From Neptunitalea lumnitzerae (GTDB taxonomy: Bacteria > Bacteroidota > Bacteroidia > Flavobacteriales > Flavobacteriaceae): 64,000 nt of DNA. Made by a program: the position numbers and the translations under genes. The stretch's first letter is position 1. Every line of letters starts with the position of its first letter. The DNA lies in assembly GCF_027924185.1 (NCBI RefSeq), contig NZ_BRVO01000004.1, forward strand, positions 1-64,000, read 5' to 3'. The notes beneath the pieces are model-generated. The model was not told the DNA's origin. It made no database searches and saw nothing but the letters and a program-made list of their open reading frames with translations. Shown here piece after piece: positions 35,001-43,854 of the stretch.

Positions 35001-36005
35001 ATGATGATGACTTTCACTACTCAAAACAAACAAGCCAATATATTTAGATGGACGTTGCTTATAGCACTTCCTGCATTATTGGTTTCCTGTGGCTCATTCC
35101 AGGGTTCATCGTATTACGATACAGACGGAATTTACAATGCCGATTACTCTAGAGAAGTTCCTGTTGCAGAAAACAACGTTACTTATGCTTCCGCAGATTA
35201 TTATAGAGACTACTTTAATGAACTTGCGAACGAAGAAATACCTTCTGATTCTACTGCTTTATACTTTACCAACATAGATGCTTATACCAGTACTAACGAG
35301 GTAGTTGACACTACAGACGTCACCACCAATGTAGACTACGGATATGTAGATAATGGCTATGCCGGTTGGGGAAACAACACTTCTGATGTATATGTAAATG
35401 TATACAACAATCCTTACGGATATGGTTACGGTTGGGGAGGCTATGGCTACGGATACTCTAGATGGGGTTGGGGCTTAGGCTGGAACACCGGATACTGGGG
35501 TATGGGTATGGGATGGTATGACCCTTATTGGTACGGAGGATTCTACGGATATCCAGGTTATGGTTATGGTTACGGATGGGGAGGCTACTATGGTGGATAT
35601 CCATATTACCATCACCCACGTTACTACAGAAATAATGTTGCTTACGTGAGAGGAAGAAGAAACACTTCTGCCAGAACAGGAGTCGAAAGCATTAGAAGAA
35701 CTACTAGAAGAGCTGTTAATACCGCAACTAGAAACACAACCGTTACTAGAAGAAGAACAGACAATAACAATTCTACAGTTAGAACAAGAACGAGAACAAA
35801 TCCAAGAAATTCTAGCTTCCAGATTAGAACTAGAAATAACGGTACTAGAACTAGAAGTAATAACACTAGAACAAGAACTACTACTACACCTAGAACAAAC
35901 ACAAGAAGTACAACAAGATCGTACAGCCCTAGTAGAAGCTATTCTCCAAGCAGATCTGGAGGTGGCGGAAGAACCGGAGGCGGAAGATCTGGAGGAAGAA
36001 GATAA
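35001..36005 (+). CDS. Lipoprotein with Gly/Tyr/Trp-rich core and Arg/Thr/Ser-rich tail
   Basis: A 334-residue protein with a lipoprotein signal (LLVSC, C30 counting from the first Met; three consecutive ATGs leave the exact start open). After an acidic segment comes a block at about 108-212 of repeated GYGYGWGGYGYG-type sequence, then a tail of about 120 residues dominated by R, T, S, N ending in GGGGRTGGGRSGGRR. Nearly all arginines use AGA. This is low-complexity, intrinsically disordered design, like adhesive or phase-separating proteins; no function is known. It is followed within 50 bp by the FadL-type gene on the same strand. Confidence 0.75.
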   Translation: MMMTFTTQNKQANIFRWTLLIALPALLVSCGSFQGSSYYDTDGIYNADYSREVPVAENNVTYASADYYRDYFNELANEEIPSDSTALYFTNIDAYTSTNEVVDTTDVTTNVDYGYVDNGYAGWGNNTSDVYVNVYNNPYGYGYGWGGYGYGYSRWGWGLGWNTGYWGMGMGWYDPYWYGGFYGYPGYGYGYGWGGYYGGYPYYHHPRYYRNNVAYVRGRRNTSARTGVESIRRTTRRAVNTATRNTTVTRRRTDNNNSTVRTRTRTNPRNSSFQIRTRNNGTRTRSNNTRTRTTTTPRTNTRSTTRSYSPSRSYSPSRSGGGGRTGGGRSGGRR

Positions 36006-36054
36006 CAACCCTCTCTATGTACTTGCGTAAACACTAAATTAAATTGCCTTTTTA

Positions 36055-37605
36055 ATGAAAAAATTTGCTTTACTATTAGCTACGGCATTAACTGCCTCAA
36101 TAGCTACTGCCCAAGATATAAATGACGCTTTACGTTACAGTTCTACTGAATTATCAGGTTCTGCAAGAGTAAGAGCTATGAGTGGCGCCTTTGGCGCACT
36201 AGGTGGAGATGTTTCTGCCATAAGCATTAACCCTGCTGGGTCTGCTGTATTTGTTACTTCTGAAATTGGACTTACCATTGGTAATTATAGCACTCAAAAC
36301 GAGAATAACTTTTTTAACACATTAACTTCTGAGAATAATGACAGATTTGATTTATCACAAGGAGGCTTTGTGTTTGTATTAAACAACACAGACACTGATT
36401 CAGATTGGAAGAAATTAAGTTTTGGAGTTAATTATGATCTTACCAATAATTATTCTAATTCCAATTTCATTGCAGGTATCAATCCAAATAATGGAATAGA
36501 TCAATATTTCCTAGCTTATGCAAACGGAATAGAATTAAGTAACTTAGATTTATTACAAAACGAAAGCATTGATGACTTATACCAATACTTAGGCGAATAT
36601 TATGGCTTTGGTGCTCAACAAGCGTTTTTAGGATACCAATCTTATATTATTGATCCGCTTACAACAGATACTGATAATACTACCTATATTTCTAACGCCA
36701 TGTACAGTAATGGTGTTGACCAAGAATATAGCCTTGAAACTAAAGGAGCAAGCAGAAAGTTCTCCTTTAACTTTGGAGCTCAGTATAAAGATTTTCTTCA
36801 TTTAGGGCTTAATTTAAATAGCCACGTTATAGATTACAAGAAAAGCACTTACTTATCTGAGATAGGTTTTGACCCTTACGTAAATTCTAGTCAACCATAC
36901 TCTGCTATTCAAGAAACAGGTTTTGAAAATTACTTAGAAGTATATGGTAATGGATTTTCTTTTCAATTGGGAACCATTATAAAAGTTGGAGATCATTTAC
37001 GCCTAGGCGCTGTTTACGACTCTCCTACTTGGTATAATATAGATGAAGAACTAACTCAAGGTGTATTTGGTGTTTCCATTGATGAAAATGGAGATGAATA
37101 TAATCCGGATGTTATTTACCCAAACATTGTAAATGTTTACGAAACGTATAGACTAAAAACCCCAGGTAAATTAACAGGTAGTTTAGCTTACGTATTTGGC
37201 AAACAAGGGCTATTAAGTTTTGATTACTCTAGAAAAGATTATAGTAACATTAAATTTAAACCTACTAACGACCCTGATTTCAGAAGTGAAAATCAAGTGA
37301 TTTCTAATACACTAGCGGTAGCTAATACCTATAGAGTTGGTGGTGAGTACAGAATAGAACAACTAAGCTTAAGAGCTGGATACAGATTAGAGGAATCTCC
37401 ATACAAAAATACAGCCTTAATGGGTGATTTAACAGGATACTCTTTTGGTCTAGGCTATGACTTTGGTGGTACCAAGTTAGATATTTCTTACGACAGAGCA
37501 GAGCAAGACAATACTTACCAGTTATATTCCGTAGGACTTACTGATAGAGCAGCTGTAAATAATGTTTTTCAAAATATAATGCTTACAGTTAATTTCAAGT
37601 TATAA
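36055..37605 (+). CDS. OmpP1/FadL/TodX-family outer-membrane transport protein
   Basis: A 516-residue barrel with signal peptide (1-19, ending ATAQ) and the N-terminal hatch signature LRYSSTELSGSARVRAMSGAFGALGGDVSAISINPAGS, typical (here cited in part) of FadL-like proteins of Bacteroidota; for example SGAFGALGGD and INPAG. It ends MLTVNFKL. The family moves hydrophobic molecules through the outer membrane. Likely co-transcribed with the lipoprotein gene upstream. Confidence 0.88.
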   Translation: MKKFALLLATALTASIATAQDINDALRYSSTELSGSARVRAMSGAFGALGGDVSAISINPAGSAVFVTSEIGLTIGNYSTQNENNFFNTLTSENNDRFDLSQGGFVFVLNNTDTDSDWKKLSFGVNYDLTNNYSNSNFIAGINPNNGIDQYFLAYANGIELSNLDLLQNESIDDLYQYLGEYYGFGAQQAFLGYQSYIIDPLTTDTDNTTYISNAMYSNGVDQEYSLETKGASRKFSFNFGAQYKDFLHLGLNLNSHVIDYKKSTYLSEIGFDPYVNSSQPYSAIQETGFENYLEVYGNGFSFQLGTIIKVGDHLRLGAVYDSPTWYNIDEELTQGVFGVSIDENGDEYNPDVIYPNIVNVYETYRLKTPGKLTGSLAYVFGKQGLLSFDYSRKDYSNIKFKPTNDPDFRSENQVISNTLAVANTYRVGGEYRIEQLSLRAGYRLEESPYKNTALMGDLTGYSFGLGYDFGGTKLDISYDRAEQDNTYQLYSVGLTDRAAVNNVFQNIMLTVNFKL

Positions 37606-37672
37606 ACTATAAGAAAGAAAAAAAGGGGGAATAAGGGGGAAAAATGAGGTCAATAGTAGTTTTAAGAGTGTT

Positions 37673-38248
37673 TTAAAACATATATCCTAAACTGAATTGC
37701 ACAGTTGATAATCTAGCGTATGGGTTACCCATAAAAGCATTTTTAATAAATTGATCCGGAACACCATAGATATATCTACCAGTTACAAAAAATCCGTTGT
37801 CGAATTTATAACTTAAACCAGCAACAATACTTGTATCAAAATCTCTAGCAAAATCAGCATCAGGTGTCTCCCCTTCAACTTTCTCCGTTAATTTATAGCC
37901 AAATTGCGGTCCAATCTCAAAACTACTATACCCTTCTGCAAAATATATTTTTGCTAAAACAGGCAATTCAACATACGAAAGTTGAAACTCTACAGTGCTT
38001 GCATCTCTTTGGATTACTTGAGTACCTTTATCGGAATAAAATAATTCTGGTTGAATAGAAAAAGAATCAGAAAGCGGAAACTCCGATACAAAACCGGCGT
38101 TGAAAGATACTCGCGTTTTTTGGCCATAAGGAAACTCTCCAGTAAGGCTTCCTAAATTTACACCAGCTTTTACGCCAAAACTTGCTTGCGCCTGTAGCAA
38201 GTAAGAAGTGAACATAGATAACAAAATAAAAAGAACAGTTTTTTTCAT
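37673..38248 (-). CDS. Outer-membrane beta-barrel protein, PorT-like
   Basis: A 191-residue protein with signal peptide (1-21, ending LLQAQ) and an eight-strand barrel pattern: SFGVKAGVNLGSL, SFSIQPELFYSDKGTQ, ELPVLAKIYF, EIGPQFGYK and C-terminal FSLGYMF. Typical Bacteroidota outer_membrane_beta/PorT family; function unknown. It is a paralogue of the next gene (38552-39175). Confidence 0.85.
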   Translation of the reverse strand: MKKTVLFILLSMFTSYLLQAQASFGVKAGVNLGSLTGEFPYGQKTRVSFNAGFVSEFPLSDSFSIQPELFYSDKGTQVIQRDASTVEFQLSYVELPVLAKIYFAEGYSSFEIGPQFGYKLTEKVEGETPDADFARDFDTSIVAGLSYKFDNGFFVTGRYIYGVPDQFIKNAFMGNPYARLSTVQFSLGYMF

Positions 38249-38500
38249 AGTTTTTGGTTTACAATTTTTACATAAAGTTAATACAAAAATTTACAACTAT
38301 CAGATTTACAATAGTTTATATGTTTAATAAAGGAACCGTCCAATTTTATTGAAAAATAATAACCAAATCGATTAAAAACATAACATTATCGCATAAAATT
38401 AACAAAATTTAACAGATAACTACCTTATTCTCAGATGTATAAATTTTAAGTAAAATTACAAATATTGCATTAGTGTAAAAAAATTATCGCTAAAGAATAA
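38249..38500. other. AT-rich gap between two barrel genes
   Basis: No gene supported. This should contain the promoter of the 37673-38248 gene, but I see no clear TAnnTTTG element on the minus strand. Confidence 0.4.
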
Positions 38501-38536
38501 AAAAAGCAGGACAAACTACATTTATCCTGCTTTTTT
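38501..38536 (-). terminator. Terminator of the second barrel gene
   Basis: AAAAAGCAGGA / TCCTGCTTTTT hairpin with a 13-base loop, 16 bp beyond the stop codon. Confidence 0.8.
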
Positions 38537-38551
38537 ATTCCATAATTTATA

Positions 38552-39175
38552 CTAAAACATAAATCCTACACCAAATTGCCACACAGCATTTTTAGCATCT
38601 ACATTTCCTAGTAGCGATGAATCATCAAATATATTTGTTAAACCATGTGTGTACCTTCCAGACACAAAAAATCCATTATCAAACTTATAAGCAGCACCTA
38701 GCGCTACACTGGTTTCAAAATCTTTAACACTTGAATCATCGGCATCAATATCAAAATCACCGCCATCAGAAGTAGGATCAAAATCAACTTCCTCGTTCAC
38801 TTTAAAACCAAATTGCGGACCTGCCTCTACACTTAATCCTTTTATTAGATAAAGTTTAGCTAACACCGGTACCTGTATATAATCTAACTGATATTCTACA
38901 TCATCCCCATTATCGTTCTGACGAATATCAAAACCCTGAGCTGAGTATAGTACCTCAGGTTGTATAGAAAAACGGTCACTTATAGGTAACTCAGCCAACA
39001 AACCAACATTAAAACTAGTTCTTGACTCCTCCCCATCATTAAAATCATCTGAAGTGATGGTAGATAAATTTAAACCCCCTTTAATACCAATCTGTGGTAA
39101 ACTTTGATCTGCCTGTGCTTGTACTGCAACTGCCCCCATTAGAAATAAAGCTAATGTTACTAACGTCTTTTTCAT
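38552..39175 (-). CDS. Outer-membrane beta-barrel protein, PorT-like (paralogue)
   Basis: A 207-residue protein with signal peptide (1-20, ending VQAQ). It follows the same strand pattern as its neighbour: IGIKGGLNLSTI, RFSIQPEVLYSAQGF, QVPVLAKLYL, EAGPQFGFKVNEE, AAYKFDNGFFVSGRYTHG, FGVGFMF. It differs by an acidic loop (DFDPTSDGGDFDIDADDSS region). The two genes are a tandem duplication separated by about 300 bp with separate terminators. Confidence 0.85.
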   Translation of the reverse strand: MKKTLVTLALFLMGAVAVQAQADQSLPQIGIKGGLNLSTITSDDFNDGEESRTSFNVGLLAELPISDRFSIQPEVLYSAQGFDIRQNDNGDDVEYQLDYIQVPVLAKLYLIKGLSVEAGPQFGFKVNEEVDFDPTSDGGDFDIDADDSSVKDFETSVALGAAYKFDNGFFVSGRYTHGLTNIFDDSSLLGNVDAKNAVWQFGVGFMF

Positions 39176-39371
39176 AATTTTAAATTTTCTTAATTTTTAA
39201 TAGCTCTAAATTATAACAGCTAGAATGTTTAAACCGTTAAGAAAATTGGAAACAATGCTTAAAATTTGTGAATACCCTATAACGTTTGCGAAAAAACAAT
39301 TAAAAATTAAGAATAATATAATCAAAAAAAAACCAGTTTTATTACGATATTATTTTTTTATTAAAGAATTA

Positions 39372-39401
39372 TTGCGTTATTAAAAATAATATTTATATTT
39401 G
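39372..39401 (+). promoter_or_regulatory. Strong consensus promoter without an obvious gene
   Basis: TTG (39372-39374), 19-bp spacer, TATATTTG (39394-39401): a full match to the Flavobacteriaceae consensus on the plus strand, followed by about 100 bp and a terminator. Confidence 0.7.
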
Positions 39402-39407
39402 CTATAG

Positions 39408-39515
39408 TAGTGAACTATTAATTACTAAGGATTTTTTGAAGATTCATTTTGTGTTTGGGGGAATGTAAATATGACTTCAAAAACCGAAACCACCTGCTAG
39501 GCAGGTGGTTTTTTT
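39408..39515 (+). ncRNA. Candidate small RNA or leader/attenuator upstream of xerD
   Basis: A full promoter (39372-39401) and an intrinsic terminator (39488-39515; AACCACCTGC / GCAGGTGGTT, then a T-run) bound a transcript of about 108 bases that ends 20 bp before xerD. It contains GTTTGGGGGAATG and a nine-codon frame (39471-39500, MTSKTETTC) whose stop lies in the terminator loop. So it is either a free small RNA or a leader-peptide attenuator of xerD. Whether it belongs to a known Flavobacteria RNA family (such as the Rfam Flavo-1 motif) could not be tested. Confidence 0.5.
39488..39515 (+). terminator. Intrinsic terminator before xerD
   Basis: Perfect 10-bp stem with a three-base loop followed by seven T. 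It would block most read-through into xerD. Confidence 0.85.
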
Positions 39516-39536
39516 ATTTGTACTATATTAGCCTTT

Positions 39537-40436
39537 ATGAAATGGAAAACTGCTATTAAAGATTACACATTTTATTTGAAAATAGAAAGAGGCCTTTCTG
39601 ACAATTCTGTACAAGGTTATATAAGAGATATAACCAAACTAGAAAAATACTTAGAAGAAAATTCTATTACCACTACACCCCTAGTCATTACCGATGAGAT
39701 ATTGCAACAATTTATATACGAAGCATCAAAAAATTTAAAAGCTACATCACTAGCTAGGCTAATATCTGGAATTAAAAATTTCTTCTCTTATCTGGTTTTT
39801 GAAGATTTAAGAAAAGATAATCCTGCTGAATTATTAGAGTCTCCTAAAACTGGTAGAAAACTTCCTGATGTACTGTCTATTGAAGAAATAGACATGCTCA
39901 TAGCAGCCATTGATTTAAGCTCTCCAGAAGGGCAACGAAATAAAGCTATATTAGAAACACTTTATGGATGCGGTCTAAGAGTTAGTGAACTTATCACCCT
40001 AAAGATTTCTGATTTATTTTTTGATGAAGGTTTTATAAAAGTAACTGGTAAAGGAAACAAAGACAGATTTGTTCCTATTGCGAATACAACAATGAAATAC
40101 ATTAATATATATGTACAAGAAATAAGGTGTCACTTAAACATTGACCCACAATTTTCTGACAATGTATTTTTAAACAGAAGAGGAAAACAATTAACAAGAG
40201 CGATGATTTTTACTATTATTAAACAACTCTCTGAAAAAATAGGTCTACAGAAGAAAATTAGTCCGCACACCTTCAGACATTCATTCGCTACCCATTTATT
40301 ACAAAATGGCGCCAATTTAATTGCTATACAACAAATGCTTGGCCACTCTAGCATTACCACTACCGAAATATATATGCACCTAGATAGGCAACACCTATCA
40401 GAAGTAATGCAAAACTTTCATCCTCGTAAGCATTAA
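39537..40436 (+). CDS. xerD: Tyrosine recombinase XerD
   Basis: Resolves chromosome dimers at dif with XerC and FtsK. The 299-residue protein has the SAM-like N-terminal core-binding domain (KDYTFYLKIERGLSDNSVQG) and the catalytic domain with GCGLRVSEL (first Arg), HTFRHSFATHLL (His, Arg), MLGHSSITTTEIY (His and nucleophile Tyr). Assigned XerD rather than an integrase by length and lack of mobile neighbours. Its stop codon overlaps the stop of the converging peptidase gene. Confidence 0.92.
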   Translation: MKWKTAIKDYTFYLKIERGLSDNSVQGYIRDITKLEKYLEENSITTTPLVITDEILQQFIYEASKNLKATSLARLISGIKNFFSYLVFEDLRKDNPAELLESPKTGRKLPDVLSIEEIDMLIAAIDLSSPEGQRNKAILETLYGCGLRVSELITLKISDLFFDEGFIKVTGKGNKDRFVPIANTTMKYINIYVQEIRCHLNIDPQFSDNVFLNRRGKQLTRAMIFTIIKQLSEKIGLQKKISPHTFRHSFATHLLQNGANLIAIQQMLGHSSITTTEIYMHLDRQHLSEVMQNFHPRKH

Positions 40437-41800
40437 AAATTGGCATCTATTAGATACATTAAGCTAGCCATAGTAGCTGCTCCTAACTCTAGCTCTCTTT
40501 TATTAATTGCATCAAAAGTATCATTTTCTGCATGATGGTAATCAAAGTAGCGCTGCGAATCTGGACGCAAACCAGCCAAGATAACACCAACTGCTTTCAA
40601 AGGACCAATATCGGCTCCGCTTCCACCCTTTTCAAAATAATGAATTAAATACGGTTTAAATAATTCTCTCCAACTTTGAATTATTTCTAACTGCTCATCA
40701 TTACAATCAAAGGCAAAACCTCTAGGAGTAAAGCCTCCTGCATCACTTTCTAATGCAAATAAGTGTTTTTCGTTTTTAGCTTCAGCATCTTTAGCATATT
40801 TTAAACCACCATCTAAACCATTCTCTTCATTCATAAACAACACTACTCTAATGGTGTGCTTAGGCTTATATTCAAGTTTCTTAAACAACCTCAACACTTC
40901 CATACTTTGCACACAACCAGCACCATCATCATGAGAACCATCACCTAAATCCCAAGAATCTAAATGCCCTCCTACAACCATAATTTCTTCTGGCTTTTCG
41001 CTTCCGGTAATTTCACCAATAACATTATAAGATTGCACCTCTCCTTTATAAGAACAAGATTGTTTAAAATAAACCTCTTGTTCAGGTGTTAGCGCTATTA
41101 TACTACTTAAAATTTCTGCTGCATTCGTACTTATTGCAGCGGCTGGTATGTGTTTATTTAAAGGTAAATCTCCATAACTTACTGTTCCTGTATGCGGATA
41201 ATCATCCAAACGTAAATTCATAGACCTAACAAAAACACCTACTGCACCTTTTTTTGCTGCAGCCTCTGCCCCGTGCACACGCTGATCTACACATCCTCCA
41301 TAAGCTTCAAAGGTCTGAATTAAATCTGCCTGCATAGGCCTGTTAAAAAATACTATTTTACCTTTTACCACAGCATCATCCAACGCATTTAACTCTTCTA
41401 TACTGTGTACCTCCACTACTTGTGCAATAATTCCTGAAGGTGGTGTAGGTCCAGAACCTCCTAATGCGCACAAAGGTAAATTGGTATTAATGTCAGATTT
41501 AATATAAGCAACTTCCTTAGCACCTCTTACCCACTTTTTTACTAAAACCGGTTGTAACCAAACCCTATCTAACCCTAAAGCTTCTAACTCTTTCTTGGTG
41601 TATTCTACAGCCATTTCTGCCCCTATAGACCCCGTTAATCTACTACCAATACGGTTAGACAGATGATCTAACCAATTATAACTTTTACCATCTAATAAAG
41701 AGGTTGAATAGAATTGTTTTAGAATTACTTCATCGCTATTAGTTTGTGCATTATTCACTAAAAAACTAAACAACAACAAAAGGGTAAACATATATTTCAT
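40433..41800 (-). CDS. M28-family metallopeptidase with PA domain, secreted
   Basis: A 455-residue exported aminopeptidase/carboxypeptidase Q-like enzyme. Signal peptide about 1-18 (ending NNAQ); PA-type insert near 120-240; dizinc M28 site with GGHLDSWDLGDGSHDDGAG (part), MNEENGLDGG, ESDAGG and HHAENDTFD. All metal and catalytic residues are visible. It starts 1 bp after ppk2 ends, so it is co-transcribed with it, and its stop overlaps the xerD stop. Confidence 0.9.
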   Translation of the reverse strand: MKYMFTLLLLFSFLVNNAQTNSDEVILKQFYSTSLLDGKSYNWLDHLSNRIGSRLTGSIGAEMAVEYTKKELEALGLDRVWLQPVLVKKWVRGAKEVAYIKSDINTNLPLCALGGSGPTPPSGIIAQVVEVHSIEELNALDDAVVKGKIVFFNRPMQADLIQTFEAYGGCVDQRVHGAEAAAKKGAVGVFVRSMNLRLDDYPHTGTVSYGDLPLNKHIPAAAISTNAAEILSSIIALTPEQEVYFKQSCSYKGEVQSYNVIGEITGSEKPEEIMVVGGHLDSWDLGDGSHDDGAGCVQSMEVLRLFKKLEYKPKHTIRVVLFMNEENGLDGGLKYAKDAEAKNEKHLFALESDAGGFTPRGFAFDCNDEQLEIIQSWRELFKPYLIHYFEKGGSGADIGPLKAVGVILAGLRPDSQRYFDYHHAENDTFDAINKRELELGAATMASLMYLIDANF

Positions 41801-41801
41801 C

Positions 41802-42677
41802 TTATTCAGACTTAAGTTGATCTATAAAAGTATCTATATTTTTTTGAATTTCAGGATCTAATGTAGGCTCTTTAATATCTTTATATTCCTTAAGCTTCTT
41901 GTGCATTATGGAAGTAACTATTAACCTAGCTGCATCTTTATTATCTGAAGGGATAATATGCCAAGGCGTATTTTTAGCAGAGGTATTATTAATAGCATCT
42001 TCATAACAAGATTGATATTCATCCCAAAGTTCTCTTTCTTTTAGATCGTCTGGTGAAAACTTCCAATTCTTACGTTTCAGCTCCAGCCTTCTTATTAACC
42101 TATCTTTTTGTTCATCCTTAGAAATATGTAAAAAGAATTTGAATACAATGGTACCTGTACTGTAAATATGATTTTCAAAATTATTGATTTGCTTAAACCG
42201 CTTTTGCCAAAATTTAGTATCAATATCATCAACAGAATGTATTCCTGGTATTTTTTCTCCTAGAACAAATTCAGGGTGTACCCTACTAATAAGTACATTT
42301 TCATAATGTGTTCTGTTAAACACACTGAATTTTCCCTTTTCAGGTAATGCTATGTAATGTCTCCATAGAAAGTCGTGCCTTAATTCTAGTGCAGAAGGAC
42401 TTTTAAAGCTATGCACCACAATACCACGAGCGTTGAAATCTTTAAAAATTTCACGTATCAAACTATCCTTACCAGCGGTATCCATTCCCTGTATACAAAC
42501 CAATACCCCATATTTACCATGCGCATATAAGGTATTTTGAAAATCCCCCAACTTCACACGTACTTTTTTAAGTTCCTTTTCTAATTTTAAATCAGAAACT
42601 CCAAAATCTTCATGTGTTGGTATGGTTGATAAGTCTACAGGTGTTTTTACTAAATATTTATCCGGATCTATTTTCAT
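41802..42677 (-). CDS. ppk2: Polyphosphate kinase 2 family protein
   Basis: A 291-residue kinase that uses polyphosphate to phosphorylate nucleotides. Walker A GMDTAGKDSL, Walker B region VFNRTHYENVLISRVHPE, lid module with RLIRRLELKRKNWKFSPDDL and the closing DNKDAARLIV motif are all characteristic of single-domain PPK2. Nucleotide preference (mono- or diphosphate) is not decided here. Operon position: after the NtrC-like regulator (8 bp), before the M28 peptidase. Confidence 0.92.
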   Translation of the reverse strand: MKIDPDKYLVKTPVDLSTIPTHEDFGVSDLKLEKELKKVRVKLGDFQNTLYAHGKYGVLVCIQGMDTAGKDSLIREIFKDFNARGIVVHSFKSPSALELRHDFLWRHYIALPEKGKFSVFNRTHYENVLISRVHPEFVLGEKIPGIHSVDDIDTKFWQKRFKQINNFENHIYSTGTIVFKFFLHISKDEQKDRLIRRLELKRKNWKFSPDDLKERELWDEYQSCYEDAINNTSAKNTPWHIIPSDNKDAARLIVTSIMHKKLKEYKDIKEPTLDPEIQKNIDTFIDQLKSE

Positions 42678-42685
42678 CTAAAACA

Positions 42686-43852
42686 TTAAGATTTTCCAGA
42701 GAACAATTCTACATCTCCAGCAGATATTTCATTACCTCCTAAAATAATTAAACGCTCTATAACATTACGTAATTCTCTAATATTCCCTGTCCAATCAAAT
42801 CCTTTCAAAAGTTCTACAGCTTCTTCTGAAAACACTTTTACTGGCGCTCCTTGTTCCTCTGCTATTTTTTTGGTAAAATGATTTATAAGTAAAGGTACAT
42901 CATCCCTTCTATCATTTAGTGAAGGTACTTCTATTAGTATTACCGCTAAACGGTGATAAAGATCTTCTCTAAACCTACCCTCTTCAATTTCTTTACGCAA
43001 GTTTTTATTAGTAGCTGCTACTACACGCACATTTACCTTAATATCTTTATCACTACCTACTCTAGAAATTTTATTTTCTTGTAAGGCTCTCAAAACCTTC
43101 GCCTGAGCCGCTAAACTCATATCACCAATTTCATCTAAAAAAATGGTACCATTATTAGCCGCCTCAAACTTACCTGCTCTATCTTTAACAGCAGAAGTAA
43201 ACGCTCCTTTTACGTGTCCAAATAATTCGCTTTCTATTAATTCAGCAGGAATAGCTGCACAGTTTACCTCTATCATAGGAGATTTACTTCTGGAACTTTG
43301 CTCATGCAATTGATGCGCTACAAGTTCTTTTCCTGTACCATTGCTACCTGTAATTAACACACGTGCATCGGTAGGAGCCACCTTTTCAATAATTTCTTTT
43401 ATTTTAGAAATCCCCTCACTATCTCCAATAATCTGATAGTTTTTACTAACCTTTTTTCTAAGACGCTTATTTTCGGTTACCAGGGTTTTGGTATCTAAAG
43501 CTATCCTAACGGTATTCAACAACCTATTTAAATCTGGTGGTTTAGATATAAAATCAAAAGCCCCTAAACGCATTGCGTTTACAGCAGTATCTATATCACC
43601 ATGACCAGAAATCATTACAAAGGCTGTTTCTGGCTTTATTTTTTTTGCTTCTTCTAATACCTCAACACCATCTTTTTTAGGCATTTTAATATCACAAAGC
43701 ACCAAGTCATAATCGTTATCTTTTATTTTCTCTAATCCCTCTGCACCATCTCCGGCTTCATCTAATTGGTAGGTATCGTTTTCTTCTGAAAGTATTTTTA
43801 GCAGCACTCTTCTAATTGCTGCCTCGTCTTCTATTACAAGTATTTTAGACAT
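42686..43852 (-). CDS. NtrC-type sigma-54 activator lacking the DNA-binding domain
   Basis: A 388-residue protein: receiver domain (1-120) with D54 region VLCDIKMPKKDG, then AAA+ domain with ITGSNGTGKE (Walker A), GHVKGAFTSA (the sigma-54 contact loop, usually GAFTGA), NGTIFLDEIGD (Walker B) and WTGNIRELRNVIERL. It ends at GDVELFSGKS, where family members usually continue with a Fis-type helix-turn-helix of about 50 residues; none is present. It may act without specific DNA binding. It is 2 bp from the DUF6268 gene. Confidence 0.92.
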   Translation of the reverse strand: MSKILVIEDEAAIRRVLLKILSEENDTYQLDEAGDGAEGLEKIKDNDYDLVLCDIKMPKKDGVEVLEEAKKIKPETAFVMISGHGDIDTAVNAMRLGAFDFISKPPDLNRLLNTVRIALDTKTLVTENKRLRKKVSKNYQIIGDSEGISKIKEIIEKVAPTDARVLITGSNGTGKELVAHQLHEQSSRSKSPMIEVNCAAIPAELIESELFGHVKGAFTSAVKDRAGKFEAANNGTIFLDEIGDMSLAAQAKVLRALQENKISRVGSDKDIKVNVRVVAATNKNLRKEIEEGRFREDLYHRLAVILIEVPSLNDRRDDVPLLINHFTKKIAEEQGAPVKVFSEEAVELLKGFDWTGNIRELRNVIERLIILGGNEISAGDVELFSGKS

Positions 43853-43854
43853 AG

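Noticed and set aside
35475-36008. 177-residue Ser/Cys-rich antisense frame
   Set aside because: Mirror of the AGA- and ACT-rich tail of the lipoprotein gene; low-complexity reading produced by codon bias.
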